64,000 nt of DNA from assembly GCF_001536285.1 (NCBI RefSeq), contig NZ_FAOZ01000001.1, positions 186,001 to 250,000 on the forward strand. The letters run 5' to 3'. The DNA is from Parafrankia irregularis. Lineage in GTDB: Bacteria > Actinomycetota > Actinomycetes > Frankiales > Frankiaceae. Each line of letters opens with the position of its first letter. Within the stretch, counting starts at the first letter, position 1. The position numbers were made by a program, and so were the translations under genes. The notes under the pieces were generated by a model. It did not search any database and was not told where the DNA came from. It saw only the letters and a program-made list of their open reading frames with translations. Shown one piece after another: positions 1 through 7,438 of the stretch.

Positions 1-192
1 GCCTCGCGGGCCGCGGCATCCACCTCGCCGACGATCGACAGCGGCTCGCGCAGGCGCTTTCACTTCAGCCCCGTGGTGATGGTCTCGACGCCGCGGACCG
101 CACCGGTGGTGTCGCTGTTGCCATGGACGTAGAGCGCGTACGGACGACCCACCGTCGTCTCAAGCACGGGATAATAGATCTGGTCGAAGAAG
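1..192 (-). pseudogene. Flavodoxin-like gene fragment, broken copy A
   Basis: This stretch aligns base for base, at an offset of 2694, with 2695-2886 inside the intact flavodoxin-family gene at 2646-3101. About 190 bp match with only scattered substitutions. One of these turns the Trp codon of the LKWK motif into a stop (tca on the + strand at 60-62), so the copy cannot encode the protein. Homology ends abruptly near 192. The other end runs off the window, so the full extent is unknown. It is a remnant of a duplicated NAD(P)H:FMN-reductase-like gene. Related fragments lie at 640-750 and 1481-1612. Confidence 0.8.
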
Positions 193-218
193 CGCGCCGA
201 ACCCTGGTCACGGAGAAG

Positions 219-560
219 TCACTCTTGGCGACGACTGGTCCGACCAGGCGCCGTATTGTTCAGCGCGGTGACGCACTGCCGTAGCTCGTCGAAGAACACG
301 ACCTCGTATGAAGGCCCCAACTCCTGTGCTACGCGGACCGCCAGAGCGTAGCCTCGCCCGTTCCAGTCGGCCTGGACCTGTTCATTCGGCCAGTCGTAGC
401 CGTTGTCACTCAGCGTGCGGGTGTACTCAGCCGACCACAGGGCGAGCTCGTCACGCAGTCCGTCGGTCAGCGGCAGCGCTTCGGGCGACAACATCCCGTC
501 GCCGGTCCACAACGGAAAAGCGTAGTAGTCGGCCATCACCTTCACCTGACGCATGGCCAT
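219..560 (-). CDS. Hypothetical protein, 113 aa
   Basis: I do not recognise a named family, but the frame has coding character. The N-terminus begins MAMRQVKVMADYYAFPLW and continues with TGDGMLSPEALPLTDGLRDELALW. This layout (a 'FPLW...GML.PE.LPLS..L...L..W' pattern) is one I associate with small cytosolic actinobacterial proteins of unknown function. The last eight residues (GRTSRRQE) look unlike the rest, so the natural C-terminus may be lost. The gene sits alone between two flavodoxin fragments in a decayed region. No transmembrane segment or signal peptide is visible. The ATG at 558-560 is the first start; Met3 is also possible. Confidence 0.6.
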   Translation of the reverse strand: MAMRQVKVMADYYAFPLWTGDGMLSPEALPLTDGLRDELALWSAEYTRTLSDNGYDWPNEQVQADWNGRGYALAVRVAQELGPSYEVVFFDELRQCVTALNNTAPGRTSRRQE

Positions 561-639
561 GTTTGAACCATAACGTCAAGCAGTGTTCTGAGCCCGGGAG
601 ACGCGCACCGCCAAACGCGCTCAATCCGCCAGATGGGCA

Positions 640-750
640 TCGATCGAGCGCATACGGCCGCCCGACCGTCGCGCCCAAGATCGGGTAGGACATGGTGTCG
701 CGGAACTTCCGGAAAGTCGCGTGCGTCGAGTTGTGACGCTACGTTTCGGA
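640..750 (-). pseudogene. Flavodoxin-like gene fragment, broken copy B
   Basis: A short, diverged copy of the YYPVLEATVGRPYAL region of the intact flavodoxin gene at 2646-3101. The reverse strand reads YPILGATVGRPYAL. Beyond the part shared with the intact gene, this fragment and the one at 1481-1612 share a further ~50 bp (gaactt..c.gaaagtcgcgt on the + strand). The two therefore derive from one paralogue that differed from the intact gene there. No open frame of useful length remains around it. Confidence 0.55.
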
Positions 751-823
751 TGAGGGCATCGACGACGAGGACCGCGGGGTGCGGATCCACCCGGCTGCGC
801 GGTGAAGCAGGCGTTCCACGCCT

Positions 824-1396
824 CTATGCTCCGTGTCCTTCCGCGCTGTCCTCCGTGACCTGGGCGGTGTTGCGCGCGGAGGCGGCGGACGCGCGCACCC
901 GCGCCGCGCATTCGAGGATGATGGCAGCGGCCATCGCCGACTCCTGGATGTCGGTCTTCCACGACGAGACGCTGACGCGCATTCCGGTGACGAACGCGAC
1001 GCCGGTGCCGGTCGGCAGCCCGAGGATCTCCACGAGCCAGCGCCGGGCCACGTCGTGCAGCTTCGCCGCCACCGGCGACATCACTGGCAGCGCCGAGTTC
1101 TGGTCCCAGGCGCTGACCAGCCAGGACGCGCCGAGCGCGACGGGGAGCGTGGCACCGTTGACGAAGCCGAAATAGCGAGCGCCGGCCGTAGCCATCGTCG
1201 CGGGGCTCCCGACGTCATGCAGCAGCCGAAGCGTCGCTTCCGCCGCCTCGCCGACCTCAGGCAACGGCTCATCGAAGGCGGCGAGCCCGCGCAACGCGAC
1301 AGCGTCGGGCGCGACCCCGCGGTCGTCGACGGACGCCGCGTAGTCGAGCGCCATCGCCGCCGCCGCGCGCAGTGTCGCGGTGTCGTCGACGTCCAT
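824..1396 (-). pseudogene. PLP-dependent decarboxylase with internal deletion
   Basis: The 190-codon frame begins MDVDDTATLRAAAAMALDYA. It follows the start of group II PLP-dependent decarboxylases through ATAGARYFGFVNGATLPVALGASWL and ends that part with EILGLPTGTGVAFVTG at about residue 138. Full-length relatives continue there with the cofactor-binding domain. Here the next residues are MRVSVSSWKTD, which look like the extreme C-terminus of the same family. About 280-300 residues, including the PLP-binding lysine and the aldolase-fold core, are missing in frame at about 982/983. The product cannot be an active decarboxylase. It is an in-frame deletion derivative, not a frameshift. Confidence 0.75.
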
Positions 1397-1480
1397 GGGC
1401 CGATCCTGCCCGTAGCCACGATCGCGGGCGAACGAATTATGCAGTGGTCGCGCCGACGACCGTGATCGCGGGAATCCGGT

Positions 1481-1612
1481 CGTGTCGCTGTTGCCATGGA
1501 CATAGAGGGCGTACGGACGGCCGATCGCTGCTTCCAAGCAAGGAAGTAGGCTTGATCGAAGAACTTGCAGAAAGTCGCGTCCGTCGCGCGATCACACTAC
1601 GTGCTTCTCGGA
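1481..1612 (-). pseudogene. Flavodoxin-like gene fragment, broken copy C
   Basis: The reverse strand encodes GRPYALYVHGNSDTTG, identical to the intact flavodoxin protein at 2646-3101. It is preceded by ATFCKFFDQAYF in a different frame. A one-base deletion between the two parts separates the frames, so the fragment is dead. The distal part is shared with fragment B at 640-750 and not with the intact gene. It lies immediately upstream of the deleted decarboxylase, whose open frame reads back into it. Confidence 0.7.
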
Positions 1613-1713
1613 ACCCTGCGGACCGCGGCCTCGAGAACTGCGGGGCGTCCCGACGCCCCGCTTCCCGGCCGGCCTCCGGCAGGCAGGACGAGAGAAAACC
1701 CGCCCCGTACCCG

Positions 1714-2115
1714 CTACCGGATGACGATGACCGTCGCGCGGTGTCCGGCAGCATTCTTAAGCTTGGTGTCGCCTGTGAGCAGGTTGCAGCCGAGTGCTTC
1801 GGCGAGCGCGATGTAGGCGGCGTCGTATGCGCCGAGGTTGTGCCGCAGCTGCCACATCCGGGGGTGGTAGGGCCAGACCGGATGACGGGTGATCCGCAGG
1901 CGCGCGTAGTCCGCCAGCATCTGCTCGCCACGATGAGCAGTGATCTTCTTTCCGGCGGAAAGCCCGCGGACTGTCGACGCGACCTCGACGTCGAGATGGT
2001 GTGGGGCGTGCAGCGTGCGCGGGGCGGACAGACGCTGCCGGAGCACCTCGTCGCCCTCGCGAACGGACAGCACATCTATGACGAGCGAGCAGTCGACCAC
2101 GTACGTGAGGGTCAA
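1714..2115 (-). CDS. vapC: VapC-family PIN-domain ribonuclease toxin
   Basis: A 133-residue single-domain PIN protein, the usual length for VapC. It opens with TYVVDCSLVIDVL, which carries the first catalytic Asp. A mid-protein acidic residue lies in HLDVEVAS, and the C-terminal acidic cluster is in AYDAAYIALAEALGCNLLTGDTKL. These residues normally chelate Mg2+ for RNA cleavage. The start overlaps the stop of the upstream antitoxin gene by 4 bp, as in most type II toxin-antitoxin operons. The full set of acidic positions is present, so I expect an active toxin. The RNA target cannot be read from sequence. Confidence 0.9.
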   Translation of the reverse strand: MTLTYVVDCSLVIDVLSVREGDEVLRQRLSAPRTLHAPHHLDVEVASTVRGLSAGKKITAHRGEQMLADYARLRITRHPVWPYHPRMWQLRHNLGAYDAAYIALAEALGCNLLTGDTKLKNAAGHRATVIVIR

Positions 2116-2357
2116 CGCCGCCCCTCGTCGCGCGCCGCGAGGATGTCGTCCATGGTGAGCCCCACCGGTTCCCTGTCGCGTGCGATGCGGGCGATGACCT
2201 CGGCGTTGGTCTCCGTGGCCGCATCGGCATCCATCAGGTCCCGCAGGTACCCGGACAGCGACTGCCCGAGCGATCTGGCTCGCTCACGGAGAACCTCGAG
2301 CGTCGTCGGATCGACATCGCGCACCTGGATGATGCCCCCGTCGGCAGACTCGCTCAT
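2112..2357 (-). CDS. vapB: VapB-type antitoxin (ribbon-helix-helix)
   Basis: An 81-residue antitoxin upstream of and overlapping vapC. The N-terminal half (IIQVRDVDPTTLEVLRERARSLGQSLSGYLRDLM) has the FitA/VapB ribbon-helix-helix pattern: a short beta strand, then two helices, with the 'S.S.YLR.LM' second helix. The C-terminal half (REPVGLTMDDILAARDEGRR) is the flexible toxin-binding tail typical of antitoxins paired with PIN toxins. It probably represses its own operon; a perfect inverted repeat lies 19 bp upstream. The start at 2355-2357 is the only ATG that keeps the RHH strand. Confidence 0.88.
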   Translation of the reverse strand: MSESADGGIIQVRDVDPTTLEVLRERARSLGQSLSGYLRDLMDADAATETNAEVIARIARDREPVGLTMDDILAARDEGRR

Positions 2358-2375
2358 ATATCCACGCTACCACGG

Positions 2376-2394
2376 TTCATGCATCACGCATGAA
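2376..2394. promoter_or_regulatory. Inverted repeat, probable vapBC operator
   Basis: A perfect dyad TTCATGC-N5-GCATGAA lies 19 bp upstream of the vapB start. Its size and position fit an RHH antitoxin autorepression site. This is inferred from structure and position only. Confidence 0.6.
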
Positions 2395-2645
2395 TCGTCG
2401 CGTCAACCTCGCCGGGAGCGTTCGTGGCACCTCACGACACCTCCGCTGCTCGCACGCCGTCCCGCCGGAACGTCGCCTTGAGCCGGCCACCAGCCCGGCA
2501 GGATCGCGTTCCCAGTCGTAGAACAGACGCGCGGGGCAACATCGGGGCCGATGGTCAGCCAGATCCGCCGCACCCGAGGCGGTCCGGGCGGCTGACCATT
2601 GGACCTGGACACGCGGGTGGAGCCCTGAGTCCGGCCCCGTTTAGA

Positions 2646-3101
2646 TCACCCGGGCATCAGGCTGGCCGCGACCGTCGCCCCGAGTTCCCAGCAGGCCTCG
2701 CGGGCGGCGGCGTCCGCCTCGCCGAGGATCGACAGCGGCTCGCGCAGGCGCTTCCACTTCAGCCCCGTGGTGATGGTCTCGACGCCGCGGACCGCACCGG
2801 TGGTGTCGCTGTTGCCATGGACGTAGAGCGCGTACGGACGACCCACCGTCGCCTCAAGCACGGGATAATAGATCTGGTCGAAGAAATGCTTGAGGGCACC
2901 GCTCATGTAACCGATGTTGGCCGGGGTACCGAGCAGGTAGCCGTCGGCGGCGAGCACATCGACGGCCGTGGCGGCCAGTGCCGGGCGGACGACGACGTCG
3001 ACGCCCTCGATCGCGTCGTCCCGTGCCCCGGTGAGCACTGCCTCCAGCATCGCCTGCGTCGTCGGCGACGGTGTGTGATGGACGACCAGCAACGTCGGCA
3101 C
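2646..3101 (-). CDS. Flavodoxin-family / NAD(P)H:FMN reductase-like protein
   Basis: A 151-residue flavodoxin-fold protein. MPTLLVVHHTPSPTTQAMLEAVL is the first beta strand with the phosphate-binding loop (T/S-rich, for FMN phosphate). GYLLGTPANIGYMSGALKHFFDQIYY is the second FMN contact region, and PYALYVHGNSDTTGAVRGVETI the third. It probably uses FMN for an electron-transfer or quinone-reducing role; the substrate is unknown. This is the only intact copy of a gene whose broken relatives occur at 1-192, 640-750 and 1481-1612. It stands alone, leftward, between a non-coding stretch and the FGE-like gene. Confidence 0.8.
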   Translation of the reverse strand: MPTLLVVHHTPSPTTQAMLEAVLTGARDDAIEGVDVVVRPALAATAVDVLAADGYLLGTPANIGYMSGALKHFFDQIYYPVLEATVGRPYALYVHGNSDTTGAVRGVETITTGLKWKRLREPLSILGEADAAAREACWELGATVAASLMPG

Positions 3102-3154
3102 CCCGACATGCTAGCCGTGGCCCGGTGCCCGCCAGGGAGCACTTCCTGGGACCG

Positions 3155-3832
3155 TCAGCGCGGGATCATCGAACGCGCGAGGCGGAAGCCGACGTCGTCG
3201 ACCCGAAAGTCCGGATGGCCACGGCGCCGCACCGAAGCGCGGCAACTCCAGTGCTCGTCGAACCAGCCTCCGCCACGCAGCACCTTGTAGGAGCCGTAGA
3301 CCTCGGCGTCGTAGGTGTCCCAGCACCAGTCCCAGACGTTGCCGAGCATGTCGTACAGGCCCCACTCGTTGGGCGCCTTGCCGCCGACCTCGTGCGGGCG
3401 CTCGGCCGAGTTGTCTCGATACCAGGCGATCTCGTCGAGTGGTCCGTACCGTGGGCCGGTCGTCCCGGCCCGGCAGGCGTGCTCCCATTCGGCCTCGGTG
3501 GGCAGCCGGTATCCCTCGGCGGAATCGTCCCGTTCGACGTGGCTGTCGCCGGCACGGATCACATAGGCGGGTGCCAGCCCCTCCCGGCGCGAGAGCTCGT
3601 TGCAGAATCGCACGGCGCCCCACCAGGAGACTCCCTCGACCGGCAGCCGCCCGCCCCGAACAGCGCTCGGAAACTCGCCGGCCACCTGGGTATACAACGC
3701 CTGGGTGACAGAGAAGGCGGAAATGGAATAGGGCGCGAGCTCGACCGGCCATGTCCGCCGTGTCCGCCGATCCGACAGGGTCACCTGCCCCGGCGGGATG
3801 ACGACCATGGCGCCTTCCACGTCATAGTCCAC
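3155..3832 (-). CDS. FGE-sulfatase (SUMF1-like) domain protein, probably not a true formylglycine-generating enzyme
   Basis: About 225 residues, all one FGE-sulfatase fold. The hallmarks are MVVIPPGQVTLSD at the start, VTQALYTQV, PVEGVSWWGAVRFCNELS, YRLPTEAEWEHACRAG, WGLYDMLGNVWDWCWD, VLRGGGWFDEHWSCRASVR and VDDVGFRLAR at the end. True FGE binds copper through two cysteines separated by four residues in the RGGSxxCxxxxC segment. Here the first of these is an acidic/aromatic stretch (GGGWFDEHWSC) and only the second Cys remains. It is therefore more likely a non-catalytic or differently acting family member. The GTG at 3830-3832 has no Shine-Dalgarno; the ATG at 3806-3808 (MVVIPPG) is preceded by GGAAGG and may be the real start. 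No sulfatase lies nearby. Confidence 0.8.
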   Translation of the reverse strand: MDYDVEGAMVVIPPGQVTLSDRRTRRTWPVELAPYSISAFSVTQALYTQVAGEFPSAVRGGRLPVEGVSWWGAVRFCNELSRREGLAPAYVIRAGDSHVERDDSAEGYRLPTEAEWEHACRAGTTGPRYGPLDEIAWYRDNSAERPHEVGGKAPNEWGLYDMLGNVWDWCWDTYDAEVYGSYKVLRGGGWFDEHWSCRASVRRRGHPDFRVDDVGFRLARSMIPR

Positions 3833-3869
3833 AAGAAACTGATCTTATATTTCCGTGGGCGCCGCGCGC

Positions 3870-4200
3870 CTACCTGGAGATCGCGCCGCGCCCCGCCCGG
3901 GAGCGGCGGTGGCGTTTCGCCTGGTACATCGCCTGGTCCGCGGACCGCAGCAGTTCCTGTGCACTGACCGATCGCTGTGGCGTGACGGCGTAGCCGACAC
4001 TGGCCGCCACCCGCCGGCGGGCTCCGCCGACCGGGCACGGCCGGCCGAGCTCGGCCATGAGGCGGGCCACCAGCGCGTCGGGGTCGGTCGCGCCCTCGAT
4101 GATGGCCGCGAACTCGTCGCCGCCGAGCCGCGCGACGGTGTCGCCGGGCCGCACGGCGGCACGCAGCCGGATGTCCCGTCTGACCGCCGTCAGCGGAGCA
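3870..4200 (-). pseudogene. C-terminal half of a GGDEF (diguanylate cyclase) domain, 5' truncated
   Basis: The reverse strand encodes RLRAAVRPGDTVARLGGDEFAAIIEG followed by VAASVGYAVT and ELLRSADQAMYQAKR. This is the active-site half of a GGDEF domain, with an intact GGDEF signature and the typical C-terminal helix. The N-terminal half of the domain and any sensory region are missing: homology stops near 4200, just before the divergent CoA-transferase gene. The frame stays open upstream but carries no recognisable protein. It is a gene remnant, in keeping with the decayed state of the first 4 kb. Confidence 0.7.
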
Positions 4201-4243
4201 GCCGGCGCGGATTCTCGGACCAGCGACCGACGCCCCATCGGCC

Positions 4244-5548
4244 GTGTTCCACTGCCATACTCCTCCGGTGACCGGTTCCTGGCTTTCCGCGACACTTCCG
4301 GTGCTGGGTCTGGCGACCGCCTCGGTCGAGGCGGTGCGGCTGGCTGCCGTCCGGGCCGGGGCGGCCGGGCCCGGAACCGACGCGGTCGTCGACCCCGAGC
4401 GCGTCGCCGCCGCCTTCGGGAGCGAACGGCTTTTCCGGGATGGCGACGCCCGCCCGGACGCGTTCGCACCACTGTCCGGCTTCTTCCGAACGCAGGACGG
4501 GTACCTGCGGACCCACGCGAACTATCCGCACCACCGCGACCGGCTGCTGCGGATCCTCGGACTTGCCGACGCCGACCGGGAAGCAGCCGCGGCCGTGATC
4601 GCGACCCGCGCCGCGGCCGAGATCGAGGACGCCGCGGCGCAGGTCGGCGCCATCGCCGTCCGGGTCCGGACCGAGGCCGAATGGCGCTCCAGCGCCCCTG
4701 GCATGGCCGCCGCCACCGGGCCGCTCGTCCGAACCACCGAACGTGACGACACCGTGGCCGGTGCGCGGTCCGCCCGGACATCGTCCGCCGGAACACCTTC
4801 CACCCGTGCGCCGGCCGGCGGGGCGCTGCCGCTGGCGGGGGTGCGGATCCTCGACCTCACCCGCGTCCTCGCGGGGCCGGTGTGCGGCCGCACGCTCGCG
4901 CTGTTCGGTGCGGACGTGCTGCGCGTGGACCCACCGGTGCCAGCCGAGATCACCTGGCAGCATCTCGACACCGGTCAGGGCAAGCGCTCGGCGCTGCTGG
5001 ACCTCCGTACCGACCTGCCACGCGCCCAGGAGCTGCTCGACCGGGCCGACGTCCTGGTCACCGGCTACCGGCCGGGGGCCATCGAGGCCTTCGGCCTGCG
5101 GATACCTCCCGGGCTGGTCCGGGCCCGGATCAACGCCTGGGGCGACTCCGGGCCGTGGGCGGGGCGGCGCGGGTTCGACTCCATCGTCCAGGCCGCCGCG
5201 GGCATCGCGCTGATCGAGAGCCACGACGGGGTCACCCCCGGCGCCCTGCCCGCGCAGGCGCTGGACCACGCCACGGGCTACTTCCTCGCGGCGGCGGTCA
5301 TCGACGCGCTGGCGGCCCGCGCCATCGACGGCCGGGGCCGCGACGTCGCCACCTCCCTCGCGCGCACCGCCACCTGGCTGCTCGATGCCCCGGGGCGCGA
5401 CCCCCGCCATCCGGCGGCGACGACGCCCACCGACGCCGCGACGGTCACCCACGGCCGGCTGACCACCGCGCGCCCGGCGATTCCCGGCTTCGACGACTAC
5501 GCCTTCCCGTCCCGTCCCTGGGGCCGCGACGAGCCCGCCTTCGGCTGA
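4244..5548 (+). CDS. CaiB/BaiF-type (family III) CoA transferase
   Basis: A 434-residue protein. The C-terminal half has clear class III CoA-transferase features: LPLAGVRILDLTRVLAGPVCGRTLALFGADVLRVDPP is the nucleotide-type CoA-binding start, GKRSALLDLRTD follows, then ADVLVTGYRPGAIEAFGL. GRRGFDSIVQAAAGIA carries the Asp that normally forms the acyl anhydride. The first ~190 residues are diverged, with PLSGFFRTQDGYLRTHANYPHHRDRLLRIL like the back half of such enzymes. The architecture is therefore a permuted or two-module form seen in actinobacteria. It moves CoA between carboxylic acids; substrates cannot be told. The GTG at 4244 is first; the GTG at 4268 (VTGSWLS) may be the true start. Confidence 0.8.
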   Translation: MFHCHTPPVTGSWLSATLPVLGLATASVEAVRLAAVRAGAAGPGTDAVVDPERVAAAFGSERLFRDGDARPDAFAPLSGFFRTQDGYLRTHANYPHHRDRLLRILGLADADREAAAAVIATRAAAEIEDAAAQVGAIAVRVRTEAEWRSSAPGMAAATGPLVRTTERDDTVAGARSARTSSAGTPSTRAPAGGALPLAGVRILDLTRVLAGPVCGRTLALFGADVLRVDPPVPAEITWQHLDTGQGKRSALLDLRTDLPRAQELLDRADVLVTGYRPGAIEAFGLRIPPGLVRARINAWGDSGPWAGRRGFDSIVQAAAGIALIESHDGVTPGALPAQALDHATGYFLAAAVIDALAARAIDGRGRDVATSLARTATWLLDAPGRDPRHPAATTPTDAATVTHGRLTTARPAIPGFDDYAFPSRPWGRDEPAFG

Positions 5549-5968
5549 CGTCGAGCGGCGGGACCGCCGCGCGGTCCGAGGCCAGCACACCAACCGGAGC
5601 TGGCCGCGCCGGCTGGTCGGTCGTCCTCGACTCCGGCACGGTCGCGCCGTTGCGACCGTCCGGGTTGAACGGCCCCACGATGGCCGTCTTCCTGGTCTGG
5701 GTTGTCTACGACCAGCGGGACCTGGCAGCGCATCCGGGCCTGGCGGCGCTCCGGCAGCGACCCGCCCCAGGGGGCCGTGTGCCGGGCCCCGCGCCCGCCC
5801 CGACAGCCTGGCCAGTTCGGCACTTTCGGGCGATTTGCCGGTTGTTTTCCGCGGGTGTTCTTGTTCGGGTGCGTATAGGCTGACCCGCCAGGCTGGACGG
5901 ACCACTCGGAACCGGCGTCGACCCGTCATCCGTCGCGGTTCGCGGCATGACGCCGATCGGAGCTGCTC
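5549..5968. other. Intergenic region, no gene seen
   Basis: 420 bp between the CoA transferase and the WS/DGAT gene. I see no supported gene or strong hairpin. The last 80 bp should hold the promoter of the downstream acyltransferase; TATAGG near 5873 is a weak -10 candidate without a convincing -35. Confidence 0.4.
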
Positions 5969-7297
5969 ATGACTCAGACATTCGTCGACGGCGCCCCGCG
6001 AACCTCGCCGGCGACCAGGCCCCCGCTGACCGGACCCCCGCTGCGCCCCCTGACCAGCGGTGATCGTGCATTCCTGCATTTCAGTCGGCTCAACCCCGGG
6101 GAGCGGCTCGAGGCCGGGGTCGTGCTGTGCGTCGACGACCCGACGCTGACCGTCCACGAACTGCGCGCGCACGTGGCGACGCGGCTGGCCGAGGCTCCGG
6201 CGCTCACCGAACGGCTGTCCCCACCGACCGGGCGATCGGCGGCCGGTGTCGGCTGGCAGCTCGACCACGAGCCCAGCCTCGGGTATCACGTCAACGTCGA
6301 GGAGCTGCCCGCCGGCAGCGGGCAGGACGGCCTGCGGGAGGCGATGGACCGCATCGCCTCCCGGCCCCTCGACCTCAACCGCCCGCTCTGGCGGATCTGG
6401 CTGCTGCGCGGGCACCGTCCCGACGGGGTCGAGGTCGTTTACCGTTTCAGCCACATCCACCAGGACGGCGCCGCCCTGCACCAGGCACTGCACCTGCTGT
6501 TCGGGCTCGACCGCGAACCGGCGCTGCGGAACCTGCCCACCTTCGGCGCCCCCACCCGACGCGACTACGCCCGGATGGCGTCCGGGCTGCTGCGCGGCAT
6601 CCCCCGTACCCGGCAGCTCACCTCCTGGGGCGGCCCGCCCCACGGCGGGGCCCGGCACACCTGGGCGATCGCCGAGCTCGACAGACTGCGCCGCATCGCG
6701 CGCCGCAACGCCGCGACGGTGAACGACGTCTATCTCGCGGCCGTCGCCGGTGCCCTGCGCACCTGGTCACGAACGGAATGGACCCGGTACGGGCGTCCCG
6801 TCCACGCGGTGATGCCGATCAGCCTGCGCACCCCGGCCGAGCAGGAGATCCTCTCGAACTTCACGTTCGGGGTACGGATACCGCTGCCCTGCGCCGAACC
6901 CGACCCACGCCGCCGGCTGGCCCGGGTCGCCGCGCAGACCCGGCGGATCAAGGCAGGCGGGCGGATGGGCACGATCGAGCGGCGGATCCTGGACCGGGTG
7001 CCGCCGAACGCCTCCCCCCGCATGCTCGCCGGGGTCGCCGCCTCCGGATCACGCGCACACGAGGTCGCTCTGGTCGCGAGCAACACCGGAACGATGCGCG
7101 GCCCGTACGCGATCGCGGGGCGACAGGTCCGCACACTGATCGGTATGCCCCCGCTGTTCGTCGGCCGGCAGCACCTGTCGGTGGCGCTGTTCGGTCTCGA
7201 CGCGCACGTGTGCGCCGCGTTCACTGCCAGCGCCAGCGTGCCGCGCCACGCCGAGCTCGCCGACCGCTGGCTCGCCGAGCTCGCCGCCCTCGACTGA
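5969..7297 (+). CDS. Wax ester synthase / diacylglycerol acyltransferase (WS/DGAT) family protein
   Basis: A 442-residue protein with the WS/DGAT layout: LTSGDRAFLHFSR near the start, RPLDLNRPLWRIWLLRG, the active-site region VVYRFSHIHQDGAAL, ATVNDVYLAAVAGALR, VMPISLRTP and LVASNTGTMRGPYAIAGRQV near the C-terminus. It would esterify acyl-CoA with diacylglycerol or fatty alcohol at the membrane surface. The canonical HHxxxDG motif reads SHIHQDG here: the first His is Ser, and the second, catalytic His and the Asp-Gly are kept. A GGAG lies 6 bp before the ATG. It precedes the PAP2-WS/DGAT fusion by 141 bp on the same strand, forming a lipid-storage locus. Confidence 0.85.
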   Translation: MTQTFVDGAPRTSPATRPPLTGPPLRPLTSGDRAFLHFSRLNPGERLEAGVVLCVDDPTLTVHELRAHVATRLAEAPALTERLSPPTGRSAAGVGWQLDHEPSLGYHVNVEELPAGSGQDGLREAMDRIASRPLDLNRPLWRIWLLRGHRPDGVEVVYRFSHIHQDGAALHQALHLLFGLDREPALRNLPTFGAPTRRDYARMASGLLRGIPRTRQLTSWGGPPHGGARHTWAIAELDRLRRIARRNAATVNDVYLAAVAGALRTWSRTEWTRYGRPVHAVMPISLRTPAEQEILSNFTFGVRIPLPCAEPDPRRRLARVAAQTRRIKAGGRMGTIERRILDRVPPNASPRMLAGVAASGSRAHEVALVASNTGTMRGPYAIAGRQVRTLIGMPPLFVGRQHLSVALFGLDAHVCAAFTASASVPRHAELADRWLAELAALD

Positions 7298-7438
7298 CGG
7301 GCGCTGCCGGGTCGGCGTAGGAGGGCTGGGCCGACCGGCTGGGCCGACCGGCTCCGCCGCTCACTGGATCGAAGGCCTGCACACACCTGGCGTGACCAGT
7401 GCCGATTCGGGGCACTGTGCGTGGCAGGGGGACGTGAT

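Noticed and set aside
2395-2645. A short leftward frame (2403-2612) as a gene
   Set aside because: The translation is Pro/Arg/Gly-rich with no recognisable pattern and no supported start. The stretch may be decayed DNA, but I cannot identify its source.
3155-3832. Naming the FGE-like gene as a true formylglycine-generating enzyme
   Set aside because: One of the two catalytic cysteines is missing and there is no sulfatase in the neighbourhood.
4190-6658. An 822-codon open frame on the - strand
   Set aside because: Antisense to the CoA-transferase and the WS/DGAT gene, both with strong motifs. Only its downstream neighbour frame (3870-4200) contains real GGDEF sequence.
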